This document shows positions 25,863 to 32,744 of a stretch of DNA of 64,000 bases, piece after piece. How positions within the stretch are numbered: the stretch's first letter is position 1; each line of letters opens with the position of its first letter. This stretch comes from Candidatus Dormiibacterota bacterium (GTDB taxonomy: Bacteria > Chloroflexota > Dormibacteria > Aeolococcales > Aeolococcaceae): positions 195,415 to 259,414 of the forward strand of contig PMOL01000011.1 of the NCBI GenBank assembly GCA_003162415.1. Direction: 5' to 3'. The notes below the pieces were generated by a model. The model saw only the letters and a program-made list of their open reading frames with translations, was not told the origin of the DNA and searched no databases. The position numbers and the translations under genes are program-made.

Positions 25863-25885
25863 GCGGAAACACTGTGGTGTTTCGC
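25863..25885. terminator. Strong hairpin downstream of minus-strand element genes
   Basis: GCGGAAACAC-TGTG-GTGTTTCGC forms a 9 bp stem with one bulged G. It lies 58 bp beyond the stop of the minus-strand gene ending at 25943 and could end that transcript; no T-tract follows. Confidence 0.35.
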
Positions 25886-25942
25886 ACAAGTGCCCATGTT
25901 GTCCTGAAACGTCTCAGCTTGCCGTCGAAACGATGCGGTTTG

Positions 25943-26353
25943 CTAGCAGAGATGCGTGAACTCGCTGTACTCAATCAACAGGCCATAGTTGGGGAACGAT
26001 CGGATTTTGTCTGAGTGCGCCTCTACCTGCTGCACCACGTACTGTCGCACCTTCTCAGTGTCGAAGATGGCAAGGAACCCGCCGCTAGCCACTCCGTTGT
26101 CATCGACAGTGCCGCCGATGTGCTCCACCCACTTCTCACTGGTGCTTAGACTGATGCCACTAGGTTCGCCATGCTTGTTAGCGAACTCAATGAAGCACCG
26201 GCCCGAAGCCCTTTCAGACTTGATTTCCCAAGTGCCGCCGAAGCCATCTAGGATCATGTTTCGCACTACCTCAGCATAGCGTTCGCTGGCTTCACCACGA
26301 ACTCTATCGACGTTCCAGTTGCCAGCCGTATCCTTGCGTGTGATCGCTGGCAA
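25943..26353 (-). CDS. Element protein of unknown function, possible frameshifted continuation of the upstream gene
   Basis: About 136 residues from the only in-frame start-like codon, a TTG at 26353 with no ribosome site. The product is a normal-looking soluble alpha/beta protein (SERYAEVVRNMILDGFGGTW, GRCFIEFANKHGEPSG, SEKWVEHIGGTVDDNG). The frame stays open upstream through VADAPTPTAPTVDRGYAPEW, a Pro/Thr linker-like segment, to the very end of the preceding gene, in the +1 frame relative to it. That suggests it is made as a C-terminal extension through a +1 frameshift, or that the original gene has suffered an indel. No domain is recognised. Confidence 0.6.
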   Translation of the reverse strand: MPAITRKDTAGNWNVDRVRGEASERYAEVVRNMILDGFGGTWEIKSERASGRCFIEFANKHGEPSGISLSTSEKWVEHIGGTVDDNGVASGGFLAIFDTEKVRQYVVQQVEAHSDKIRSFPNYGLLIEYSEFTHLC

Positions 26354-26408
26354 GTCCCATTCAGGCGCGTAGCCACGATCAACAGTTGGTGCAGTCGGTG
26401 TAGGTGCG

Positions 26409-27635
26409 TCAGCTACTAAGCACCTTCGTCACGTTGGCGATGTCTGCAACGAGCATGTCGAGCTTGCGAACTGCAAATGCCTTGGCTTCCGGTGAAAACT
26501 TCTGCAGCGCCACCGGGTGTACAGCTTCACGCAGCGCCACGCGCAGCGTATCGATCTGCCTGAGCAAGTCCACAACCAGTGAATCGAACGCCTGCAGTTG
26601 CACGACGGTAGTACGAGCACGTGGCGGCTTCATTCCTAGTCGCTGGTAGCGCAGTGCAGCAACGGCGTCGTCGTGAGGCTCGATCCAGAGGCGATCAGAG
26701 GATGCGATCGCCGGTGCAACGATGGAACTCGCTCCCGAACTGGCGGCGGCACTTGCCTGCAGCGCAGCGGCGTAGAGTGGCAGCGCATCGAACAGACGTT
26801 CGAGCGACGGCGTTCCTTGGCTGAGATCGCCAACTACGTTGGGCGTGTTGTGATCGTGTTCAGCTACAGGTGGCAGAACCCAGTTGGGCGGTGTTGGGAT
26901 TTCTGATGGCAGAGAAGCCCTTCGATCAACAACTACCCGGTGTAGAGGCGCAATGGCGATGATCGGTGACGGCGTGGAGCCATTCGGCACGCATTCAGTA
27001 CCAATCACCGCACTGGTGGCAGCCAATGCCTTGTAACAAGGCAACGGCGAAGTGACTTGCGATGCTGCCAGCGTGGCAGCGAACTGCTGCTCAGCCGTAG
27101 CAACGGCAGGGAACAGTGCCGCTGGTACAACTGGGGTGCATGTGAAGGGCGCAGCGCCAGTAGCCACAGACGTGCCTGCCTTGCCCATGCTGTCAATCCG
27201 GATCAGCCCCATCTCTGCCAGTTCCAGCGCAGTGCGGCGTGCCTGCATCGGGTACATGCCGGTGAGTTCATCCGTCCAGCCGGTGTGGGCCATCTGCGTG
27301 AACGCAGGCGATGTGTACGTACCGTCAACGATGGAAGCACGCAGCAGGCTTAGGTAGTCGAGTTGACGTGCCGTCAGTCCGGCCAGTGGCAGGAATGCCA
27401 TCTGATCGACTGTGATGACGTGTACGTCGCTGCTGTCGGCTGCCGCAAGGATGGCCCTATCGCTGGTGGCCTTGCGCGCTGCGTGGTGCCCGTCCCAGCA
27501 GCAGTACGACTGGCCGGTGCATACGGCGTGGTGGCAGGTAGCCGAATGTTCCCTCACACTGTTAGGTGCGATACTTGAGGTGCGGGCAAGCGTGTTCGCA
27601 TCTTCGTCGGACTTGACGGTGATCGGCTGATTCAC
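26409..27635 (-). CDS. Element protein with Cys/His cluster and winged-helix-like segment
   Basis: 408 residues from GTG 27635 (weak AGGG about 12 nt upstream). Residues 30-55 hold a dense Cys/His cluster (ATCHHAVCTGQSYCCWDGHH) that could bind zinc. Residues about 85-150 look like a winged helix (LTARQLDYLSLLRASIVDG followed by QARRTALELAEMGLIRIDS). A Pro-rich middle (STPSPIIAIAP, PTPPNWVLPP) and an Ala-rich helical C-terminal third follow. No family is recognised; DNA binding, for example control or replication of the element, is a reasonable guess. It is transcribed divergently from the eight-gene cassette. Confidence 0.7.
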   Translation of the reverse strand: MNQPITVKSDEDANTLARTSSIAPNSVREHSATCHHAVCTGQSYCCWDGHHAARKATSDRAILAAADSSDVHVITVDQMAFLPLAGLTARQLDYLSLLRASIVDGTYTSPAFTQMAHTGWTDELTGMYPMQARRTALELAEMGLIRIDSMGKAGTSVATGAAPFTCTPVVPAALFPAVATAEQQFAATLAASQVTSPLPCYKALAATSAVIGTECVPNGSTPSPIIAIAPLHRVVVDRRASLPSEIPTPPNWVLPPVAEHDHNTPNVVGDLSQGTPSLERLFDALPLYAAALQASAAASSGASSIVAPAIASSDRLWIEPHDDAVAALRYQRLGMKPPRARTTVVQLQAFDSLVVDLLRQIDTLRVALREAVHPVALQKFSPEAKAFAVRKLDMLVADIANVTKVLSS

Positions 27636-27879
27636 GGCGGTTGATCCCTATTCGACGGGCCGAAGGTTCAAGTTCGGCACGCCATTGCTGTAGCCACTCA
27701 TGAAGCCGTACAACTAGTGTACCACCAATCAGCCAAAGCCAAACATCTTACGCCCATATGGCTTTCTAGGGGTGGTTGTTACCACATTGTCACATTGTGC
27801 TAGCACGAAGCAGGCCCATGTGATACGATGGTACTTGTACGATACCAGTCGCTAGCGTTTCACTAGTCAGGAGGAAGCC

Positions 27880-28080
27880 ATGCCCACACCGGAACAGTTG
27901 TTCATTTTGAAGTCACATCCGGAAATGACGGCTCGTGCCCTTGGTGTAGCAGCCGGACTACCGACGATGACGGCGTGGCGTTGGCGCAATGCCGTTGATG
28001 AGATCAGCAGCGATGGACATATCGTCGTTGTTACCAAGGTTGCCGGGAACGTCGCAACCGACAACCAGGGAGCACGGTAA
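27880..28080 (+). CDS. Small helix-turn-helix-like protein, first gene of the cassette
   Basis: 66 residues. The stretch TARALGVAAGLPTMTAWRWR has the spacing of a helix-turn-helix, with AAGLP as turn and TMTAWRWRNAVDE as recognition helix. The gene has an excellent ribosome site (AGGAGG 7 nt before the ATG) and shares TAATG with the next gene. It might be a regulator, an excisionase-like factor or a terminase-small-subunit-like DNA binder. The 243 bp upstream is AT-rich and should contain the cassette promoter, plus the inverted pair AAAGCC/GGCTTT around a CCATATGG core. Confidence 0.65.
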   Translation: MPTPEQLFILKSHPEMTARALGVAAGLPTMTAWRWRNAVDEISSDGHIVVVTKVAGNVATDNQGAR

Positions 28081-28382
28081 TGGCACATCTGTACAGCGCG
28101 TCACCCTGGTTCGAGCCAGTCGGAGCAGTACTCAACGTCGATCGTGCCACCAAGTCAGAGTGGATGGCAGTAGTTGCTAAGGCGTTGACACTAGAACAGC
28201 AGATCGCCGCAGAGTACGAAGCCGATCGCTTGAACGGCACGAGTGACAAGGTGGTTCGCCCAACACGTACGCCAGTGCGCCTAACAAGGAAGCAGTTCAA
28301 CGACGAGTACGTACCCGATCAGATCGCATCGTGGCGTCATCAGAAGATCGCTAACATGCGCCGCAACGCAGTAGGAAGGTAA
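28080..28382 (+). CDS. Hypothetical element protein
   Basis: 100 residues, soluble and basic towards the end (WRHQKIANMRRNAVGR). No domain is recognised; the middle is helical (ALTLEQQIAAEYEADRLNG) and followed by VRPTRTPVRLTRKQFNDEYV. ATG 28080 overlaps the preceding stop (TAATG), so its translation is coupled. The next gene begins 3 bp after it ends. Confidence 0.65.
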   Translation: MAHLYSASPWFEPVGAVLNVDRATKSEWMAVVAKALTLEQQIAAEYEADRLNGTSDKVVRPTRTPVRLTRKQFNDEYVPDQIASWRHQKIANMRRNAVGR

Positions 28383-28385
28383 GCC

Positions 28386-28700
28386 ATGAAGTTCTACGCG
28401 CCGTCAGATACGTCATCCTGCTCCATGCGTGATGGACATTCGTACTCGTTCACCAAGCCTGCGAATCGGATCAAGGCTCCGGCATTCGGCAACCAGTCTA
28501 GAACCGTTGGACAGAGCGTGGATGTCACGTGTCAGAGTTGTATAGAAGACTTCCAGAATCCACGTCATGGGTTCGCATCACGTCTTGAAGATGTCGAACC
28601 TATAATGGCCGAACAGGATTGGCTAATCGGACGTGCTCAGAAGTCTAAGACAACTATTGATGAACTACGCGCCGCACTAGACGCGCTAGAACTGGCATAG
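28386..28700 (+). CDS. Hypothetical element protein with CxxC pair
   Basis: 104 residues with three cysteines, two in VTCQSCIEDF, and a predicted helix at the C-terminus (TTIDELRAALDALELA). ATG 28386 has GGAAGG 6-8 nt upstream. It lies 3 bp after the preceding gene and 2 bp before the next. No family is recognised; the CxxC could be half of a zinc site completed by the earlier Cys/His residues (SSCSMRDGH). Confidence 0.6.
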   Translation: MKFYAPSDTSSCSMRDGHSYSFTKPANRIKAPAFGNQSRTVGQSVDVTCQSCIEDFQNPRHGFASRLEDVEPIMAEQDWLIGRAQKSKTTIDELRAALDALELA

Positions 28701-28702
28701 TC

Positions 28703-29314
28703 ATGAGGCTCCGCCGTACACGTAAGCGCATTGATGTCGAGCAACTAAAGAAGAACGCCGACGCCAGCATGCTTACTGCCAAGTTGGACAAGATTGCCGC
28801 TCGTTACGCAGAGGAATGTGCGCTTGCAATGGAACTGTGCGCCAAGAACGCAGACATCTTGCAGCAGCGCATTGATGACGACACAGCGCAGTGCGCCGAA
28901 CGTGAGCGCATCGGCAAGTTGCTCGATCAGGCATCATCAGTGGCATACGACTTGCAGCACCGTGTCGACAACGCCAGGAAGGCAATGCAGGATGCGCTCA
29001 AGGTAGGCAACGCCGACGAAGCATCACAGCATGCATCTGCCGGAGTAGCGATGCATGCAGCATGGCAAGCAGCCACCACCAACGTGCAGACACTGCAGCA
29101 TGCGTACGCTGATGTGTGGGTTTCCGACTTGTCTGACGATGAACGCTCACAGTTGCCAATCCTGCGTACAGCGAGCACGTCACCAAGCAAGGCGCATGCA
29201 CTGTGTGTCGTGAAGGTGGATGCCAACGATGAACTTCGCCGACTTGGCGCATACGTGAGGGAACATCCTGCAAAGTTCGTCAACACACCGCTACCGATGC
29301 GAGTGGCACGCTAG
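28703..29314 (+). CDS. Alanine-rich helical element protein
   Basis: 203 residues, predicted almost wholly helical with coiled-coil character over about residues 8-135 (VEQLKKNADASMLTAKLDKI, AERERIGKLLDQASSVAYDL, VDNARKAMQDALKVGNADEA). The C-terminal quarter is mixed and ends TPLPMRVAR. Size and composition recall phage scaffold or structural helical proteins, but this is only a resemblance. It overlaps the next gene by one base (TAGTG). Confidence 0.65.
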   Translation: MRLRRTRKRIDVEQLKKNADASMLTAKLDKIAARYAEECALAMELCAKNADILQQRIDDDTAQCAERERIGKLLDQASSVAYDLQHRVDNARKAMQDALKVGNADEASQHASAGVAMHAAWQAATTNVQTLQHAYADVWVSDLSDDERSQLPILRTASTSPSKAHALCVVKVDANDELRRLGAYVREHPAKFVNTPLPMRVAR

Positions 29315-29598
29315 TGTCCAAATACACACCGGAGATGCTTCGTACATTGCGCCTGATGGCAAGGGATGAGGGCGGAGATGCAGCATATGCACGACGCATG
29401 CTTATTGCAGATGGCAACGGCAACTACAATGCACGCATCCGTAAGGAGAACGCGCGTATCAATAGCGCACGTAATGGCAGTAACGAAGATGTCAACGCAG
29501 CAAGATTCCCGCAGTTGTTCGCAAAGCACACCACGATCAACAGAACAGTCAGCGCAGCCGCTAAGGCAGCAATCAAAAGGAACAAGCGACATGCCTAA
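29314..29598 (+). CDS. Small basic element protein
   Basis: 94 residues starting with GTG inside the TAGTG junction. It is rich in Arg, Lys, Asn and Ala (KYTPEMLRTLRLMARDEGG, AKAAIKRNKRHA at the end), with net positive charge consistent with nucleic acid or virion-internal binding. No domain is recognised. It overlaps the start of the next gene by 8 bp. Confidence 0.6.
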   Translation: MSKYTPEMLRTLRLMARDEGGDAAYARRMLIADGNGNYNARIRKENARINSARNGSNEDVNAARFPQLFAKHTTINRTVSAAAKAAIKRNKRHA

Positions 29599-30355
29599 TA
29601 AGAACGATGCTGAACAGCACGCAAAGCGTGATGTTCTGCAGGACATTGCCAAGGGCACTGTCCATGACGATGGACAGCAGGCAACGACGGATGCACCGTA
29701 CGTTGACAGTGAAGGGCACGCAAGTAACCCGCTAGCAGAATCTGTGCCGGATCAGTCGCCAGATGCAGGCGGCACTGCAGCAGAGGCAGGAGATGACGGC
29801 GATGATGACAACATGGGCGGAGACGATGTGGATGAATCCAGTGGCAAGGATGACAGCACAAAGACGTGGACTGATCCCGGCTTCAGCAGCGAGAGCGTGA
29901 GCGCACGCACCAACGCAGGGGACACTAACCGCAGTGGCAATCAGCCGTTCGACATCCAGTCGAATCCCAACCCAGTACAGCCGAAGAACATCTTCAGCAG
30001 GTACAGCAGTACTCCGGAAGAAGTCGCCGCACGATTCACTCCGAAGCAGTACGGAACACCCGGTAACCTGCACCCGAACCAGTTCGGCGAACGTCTCAGC
30101 GGTGCCACTGCAGGCGGTGCAGCGAATGTACACTTCAGCGGCACTACCGATCAGCCCGTCGCAGCAGTTACGCTCGACGGCAATGCACTACGCGCCGTTG
30201 AAGCAGCGATCAGCGAATCCACACGCGCCAACTTCGACACGAGCGCACTGCAGGCGCAGGCGGCAGCGATCCGTCAGCCAGTGTTGTCTGTTCGTGCTGC
30301 CGCACCCGTACTCGTTCCCCTGATGCCGTTGGAGCGCGTAGTAACACCGAAGTAG
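29591..30355 (+). CDS. Acidic, low-complexity element protein
   Basis: 254 residues. The first 110 are disordered and highly acidic (GDDGDDDNMGGDDVDESSGK). The middle is Asn/Pro-rich (FDIQSNPNPVQPKNIFSRYS), and the C-terminal 120 residues contain TPEEVAARFTPKQYGTPGNL, then Ala-rich helices ending VLVPLMPLERVVTPK. An acidic disordered head with an ordered tail is common in phage scaffolding or internal proteins, but no homology is recognised. Confidence 0.6.
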   Translation: MPNKNDAEQHAKRDVLQDIAKGTVHDDGQQATTDAPYVDSEGHASNPLAESVPDQSPDAGGTAAEAGDDGDDDNMGGDDVDESSGKDDSTKTWTDPGFSSESVSARTNAGDTNRSGNQPFDIQSNPNPVQPKNIFSRYSSTPEEVAARFTPKQYGTPGNLHPNQFGERLSGATAGGAANVHFSGTTDQPVAAVTLDGNALRAVEAAISESTRANFDTSALQAQAAAIRQPVLSVRAAAPVLVPLMPLERVVTPK

Positions 30356-30415
30356 TTAGCGGACGGTACGGAAGTGATGATAACGTGCCGTCCGTTTCAT
30401 TCAGGGAGCATGTAG

Positions 30416-31222
30416 ATGCCAGCAACTCCGCCGTATCATGCGCCGGTAGCAAACTCACACGTTCAAGCAAGTGACGTTGGACAGTTCCTTGGCACACATT
30501 CTGCCATGCTCATCTACCAGGGCCAGGAGTACATCGCAGAGACTGGCACGACGTTAGGGCACATCGGTAGCAACACTGGTTCTGCGCCGCAGTGGGTTGC
30601 CGTGCAGGCTAAGTTGTCGAACAGTGCGCCACTGGGGATCAGTCGCATTGAGTTGTATTTGGCATCAGCAGGTACCGGCGCAGACATCACTGTTGAACTG
30701 CGCCCTGACAACGGTGGAGTGCCAGCGAACTACGCAGCGTGGAGTATCACGGTTCCTAGAGAGTTCATGACACCGGGTACGCAAGTCATCAGCATTCCAG
30801 TCAACGTCCTCAATGCTTCCGTAGATATACCAGGCGAACCCCCGACTGGTGGCAGTCTACAGTTCGGTGCAGCAGGCACGTTCAACTTCTGGATTGTCAT
30901 CGATGGCACTGCAGACACTGCGAACTACTGCGAAGTGGGTACTAACACTGCGTACACGAATGCGTTCACAAGTGCTGATGGACTTACCGGCTGGACATCG
31001 CAGGGTGCCAACATCAATGTGCAGTTCGCAGTCTACTATGGCGTGAACGGAGTGCTTAGAAACACGTACGAAGATTACGGCGCACGCTGGACAGCGATCG
31101 ACTACACCAATAGCGGACGTGATGGCAACACCACGCCGACAGTGATCCGTGAGTATACCGGCGCATTCAGATCGGTACGCACGTTAGGCTTCACCAACGG
31201 GCAGTTGACGAGTGTGGCTTAG
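30416..31222 (+). CDS. Beta-sandwich element protein, phage tail/appendage-like
   Basis: 268 residues rich in Gly, Thr, Asn and beta strands. The pattern SNSAPLGISRIELYLASAGT, DITVELRPDNGGVPA, ..SLQFGAAGTFNFWIVIDGTAD matches the jelly-roll domain found in phage tail, fibre and surface proteins, where strands alternate with a delta-hydrophobic ..TVEIRxDxxGxP.. repeat. ATG 30416 has AGGGAG upstream. This is the only cassette gene that looks directly virion- or surface-related. Confidence 0.6.
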   Translation: MPATPPYHAPVANSHVQASDVGQFLGTHSAMLIYQGQEYIAETGTTLGHIGSNTGSAPQWVAVQAKLSNSAPLGISRIELYLASAGTGADITVELRPDNGGVPANYAAWSITVPREFMTPGTQVISIPVNVLNASVDIPGEPPTGGSLQFGAAGTFNFWIVIDGTADTANYCEVGTNTAYTNAFTSADGLTGWTSQGANINVQFAVYYGVNGVLRNTYEDYGARWTAIDYTNSGRDGNTTPTVIREYTGAFRSVRTLGFTNGQLTSVA

Positions 31223-31226
31223 TGTC

Positions 31227-31907
31227 ATGAGTTCGTACGCTGCTATTGCCGATGACGCAGTGCGCGCACTCGTGCGTGAACGTCGTGATGCTGCACCGGT
31301 ACGTCGACACGATACCGTGTCGACTAGTCGACATCCACTGGACAGTGATGTCGACGTACAGCGTGATCCTGCAGGACTAGCCACCGGTATATGTGACGAG
31401 TGCGGCGGCATTCTGTTCGCTGCCCCATATGTCGGTGAGCATGTCGGCAAGTGGCAGCAGTGCCAACGGTGCCACCCAAAAAAGGAACCCGTAGCACGAC
31501 AAGATTCTTTCGGCGAAGACACCCGGCGTAAGATCGCTGCGCGTGCCAATGGACAACTGATGTACGAGACGGCAATGCCATGCGGGAAGTGCAGCGGCAT
31601 GATCGCATTCGTTACCGGTGGGCATTGTGTACGCTGCGTTCAGGCTGCGTACGAGCGTGGCGAATATGAAGACGTTGCGCCAGTTCCGTCACGTGTCGTT
31701 GTGCCACCGCTACCGAAGCCTAAGCGCATTCGAGTGTACGTGCCGAAGCCAGTACCGGCACCGAAGCCGATCAGGGTTGCTCCACCGAAGGTGCCGAAGT
31801 CGCACACCGATCCAGAATGGCGAGCGAAGATTGCGACGGCAGCGCGTGAGCGTGAACAGCGCAGGCGTGAGGCTAGAACAGCAGCAGCAGCAGCGACAGC
31901 CACGTAA
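31227..31907 (+). CDS. Element protein with two zinc-ribbon-like CxxC pairs and Pro/Lys tail
   Basis: 226 residues. Cysteine pairs CDECGG, CQRCHPKK, CGKCSG and CVRCVQ make two likely zinc ribbons at about residues 50-80 and 105-130. A Pro/Lys/Val-rich segment follows (VVVPPLPKPKRIRVYVPKP) and then a basic Arg/Ala tail ending in a run of Ala-Thr. The tail PPKVPKSHTDPEWRAKIATA is typical of NUMOD-like or DNA-binding tails. Probable nucleic acid binder; function unknown. It is the last gene of the cassette. Confidence 0.65.
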   Translation: MSSYAAIADDAVRALVRERRDAAPVRRHDTVSTSRHPLDSDVDVQRDPAGLATGICDECGGILFAAPYVGEHVGKWQQCQRCHPKKEPVARQDSFGEDTRRKIAARANGQLMYETAMPCGKCSGMIAFVTGGHCVRCVQAAYERGEYEDVAPVPSRVVVPPLPKPKRIRVYVPKPVPAPKPIRVAPPKVPKSHTDPEWRAKIATAAREREQRRREARTAAAAATAT

Positions 31908-31958
31908 CGGCGCACGAACAGCACAAACCAAAGCGTATGATCGCCGCATGGTTGAGAG

Positions 31959-32000
31959 CTACAGTTCACGAACTGTAGTTCAGGACGTGCCCATATGGGC
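31959..32000. repeat. Two perfect palindromes near attR
   Basis: CTACAGTTC-AC-GAACTGTAG (31959-31978) and GCCCATATGGGC (31989-32000) lie between the last cassette gene and attR. They could be a transcript end or protein-binding sites for recombination; GCCCATATGG recurs near 27752 ahead of the cassette. Confidence 0.5.
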
Positions 32001-32031
32001 ATCGTCCATGATCGGTGCCGCCCTGGAGCAG

Positions 32032-32081
32032 GCGCTAGCCTTCCAAGCTGGATGTCGCGAGTTCGAGTCTCGTCTCCCGCT
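32032..32081 (+). repeat. attR: tRNA-Gly 3'-half remnant
   Basis: Copy of the tRNA-Gly 3' half, identical to attL over the first 24 nt and differing at 4 of the last 26. Two of the four changes are a compensating pair in the T stem (GCGAG/CTCGT versus GCGGG/CCCGT), so it comes from a tRNA under selection. It has no D arm and no CCA, so it is not a working tRNA gene. It marks the right end of the element. Confidence 0.88.
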
Positions 32082-32192
32082 CTCTCCTATTCGATTTCCT
32101 GGTTCCGCTTGGCGCTCGACGCCGGGGGCAGCCTTTGCGCAGCTAACGAGCGACCGTGGGTCTTCAAGGCCCGATGAGACACCTGCGACAAA

Positions 32193-32744
32193 TCAGGCTG
32201 GCTCAATAAGCCTCCCGCTTTTTGAGAGGTTCGGGTCAGTGCACGAGGCAAGGTTGAAACAGCAAGGCCGTCGCTTGCCGCTTTTCATTTTCGAGATGGT
32301 TACTTCGACCCGTCGTTTGCGCGTGTCAGAGTTTTGCGTTGCATTGACCCAGCGCACCCATTCCCAGCGCGCCATCGGCGTAATAGCTCTCCACAGGTCT
32401 TGGATCTTCTGAGGGGCAGCTGCCAGAGCTGTCTGGAGATCCTGAGGCACGTTCGGCTCCGGCCAATCTTTGAGTGGCTCGATTTCAAGCGTCGCGGTGT
32501 CACCAGCGCTTAAGGCAGCGGCGTTTTGTAGCTTTCCATCAATCCGCATCCAGTGGCCAAAAGAGCCGTCTGGTTCCAACACCGTGTGGAACCCATGCCC
32601 ATTGATCGTTCCTTGTACTGCTACCTGTCCGCGCGACGGCAGTTTCCCGCTTGCTTTCTCAGGCAAGCGCAAAATAGTGCGCTTGTCGAGCGTGTACAGC
32701 GTGGCGTCAAAACGAATTGTTGGCACTCCTGTGCGCTCACTCAC
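32193..32744 (-). CDS. DUF1905 / YdeI-OmpD-associated family protein
   Basis: 183 residues. The N-terminal half is a DUF1905 beta barrel (FDATLYTLDKRTILRLPEKA, QVAVQGTINGHGF, LSAGDTATLEIEPL). The C-terminal half is the YdeI/OmpD-associated helical domain (LQTALAAAPQKIQDLWRAIT, WVRWVNATQNSDTRKRRVE). The family is common in soil bacteria; its role is unproven. Start GTG 32744 forms a GTGA overlap with the stop of the LLM gene. Base composition is somewhat lower in GC than its neighbours, and the last 30 residues are atypical, which may reflect the nearby attR. Confidence 0.82.
   Translation of the reverse strand: MSERTGVPTIRFDATLYTLDKRTILRLPEKASGKLPSRGQVAVQGTINGHGFHTVLEPDGSFGHWMRIDGKLQNAAALSAGDTATLEIEPLKDWPEPNVPQDLQTALAAAPQKIQDLWRAITPMARWEWVRWVNATQNSDTRKRRVEVTISKMKSGKRRPCCFNLASCTDPNLSKSGRLIEPA

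Larger units (their letters stand above)
23548..32081. mobile_element. Integrative element in tRNA-Gly, about 8.5 kb
   Basis: The element is bounded by the 50 bp direct repeats (attL 23548-23597, attR 32032-32081). Inside, base composition is visibly less GC-rich and codon use differs from the flanks. Contents in order: tyrosine integrase (+), NUMOD3/HNH endonuclease (-), a hairpin-rich stretch without supported genes, two minus-strand genes, and an eight-gene plus-strand cassette with overlapping starts. There is no recognisable terminase, portal, major capsid, replication, conjugation, toxin or resistance gene. It may be a phage satellite, a tailless or degraded prophage, or a new kind of small integrative element. 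Confidence 0.9.

Noticed and set aside
32032-32081. A second tRNA-Gly gene
   Set aside because: Only the 3' half is present; the D arm, 5' acceptor strand and CCA are absent. It is the attR of the element.
23548-32081. Calling the element a known defence island or conjugative element
   Set aside because: No relaxase, T4SS, restriction-modification or known defence domain could be found in its proteins.
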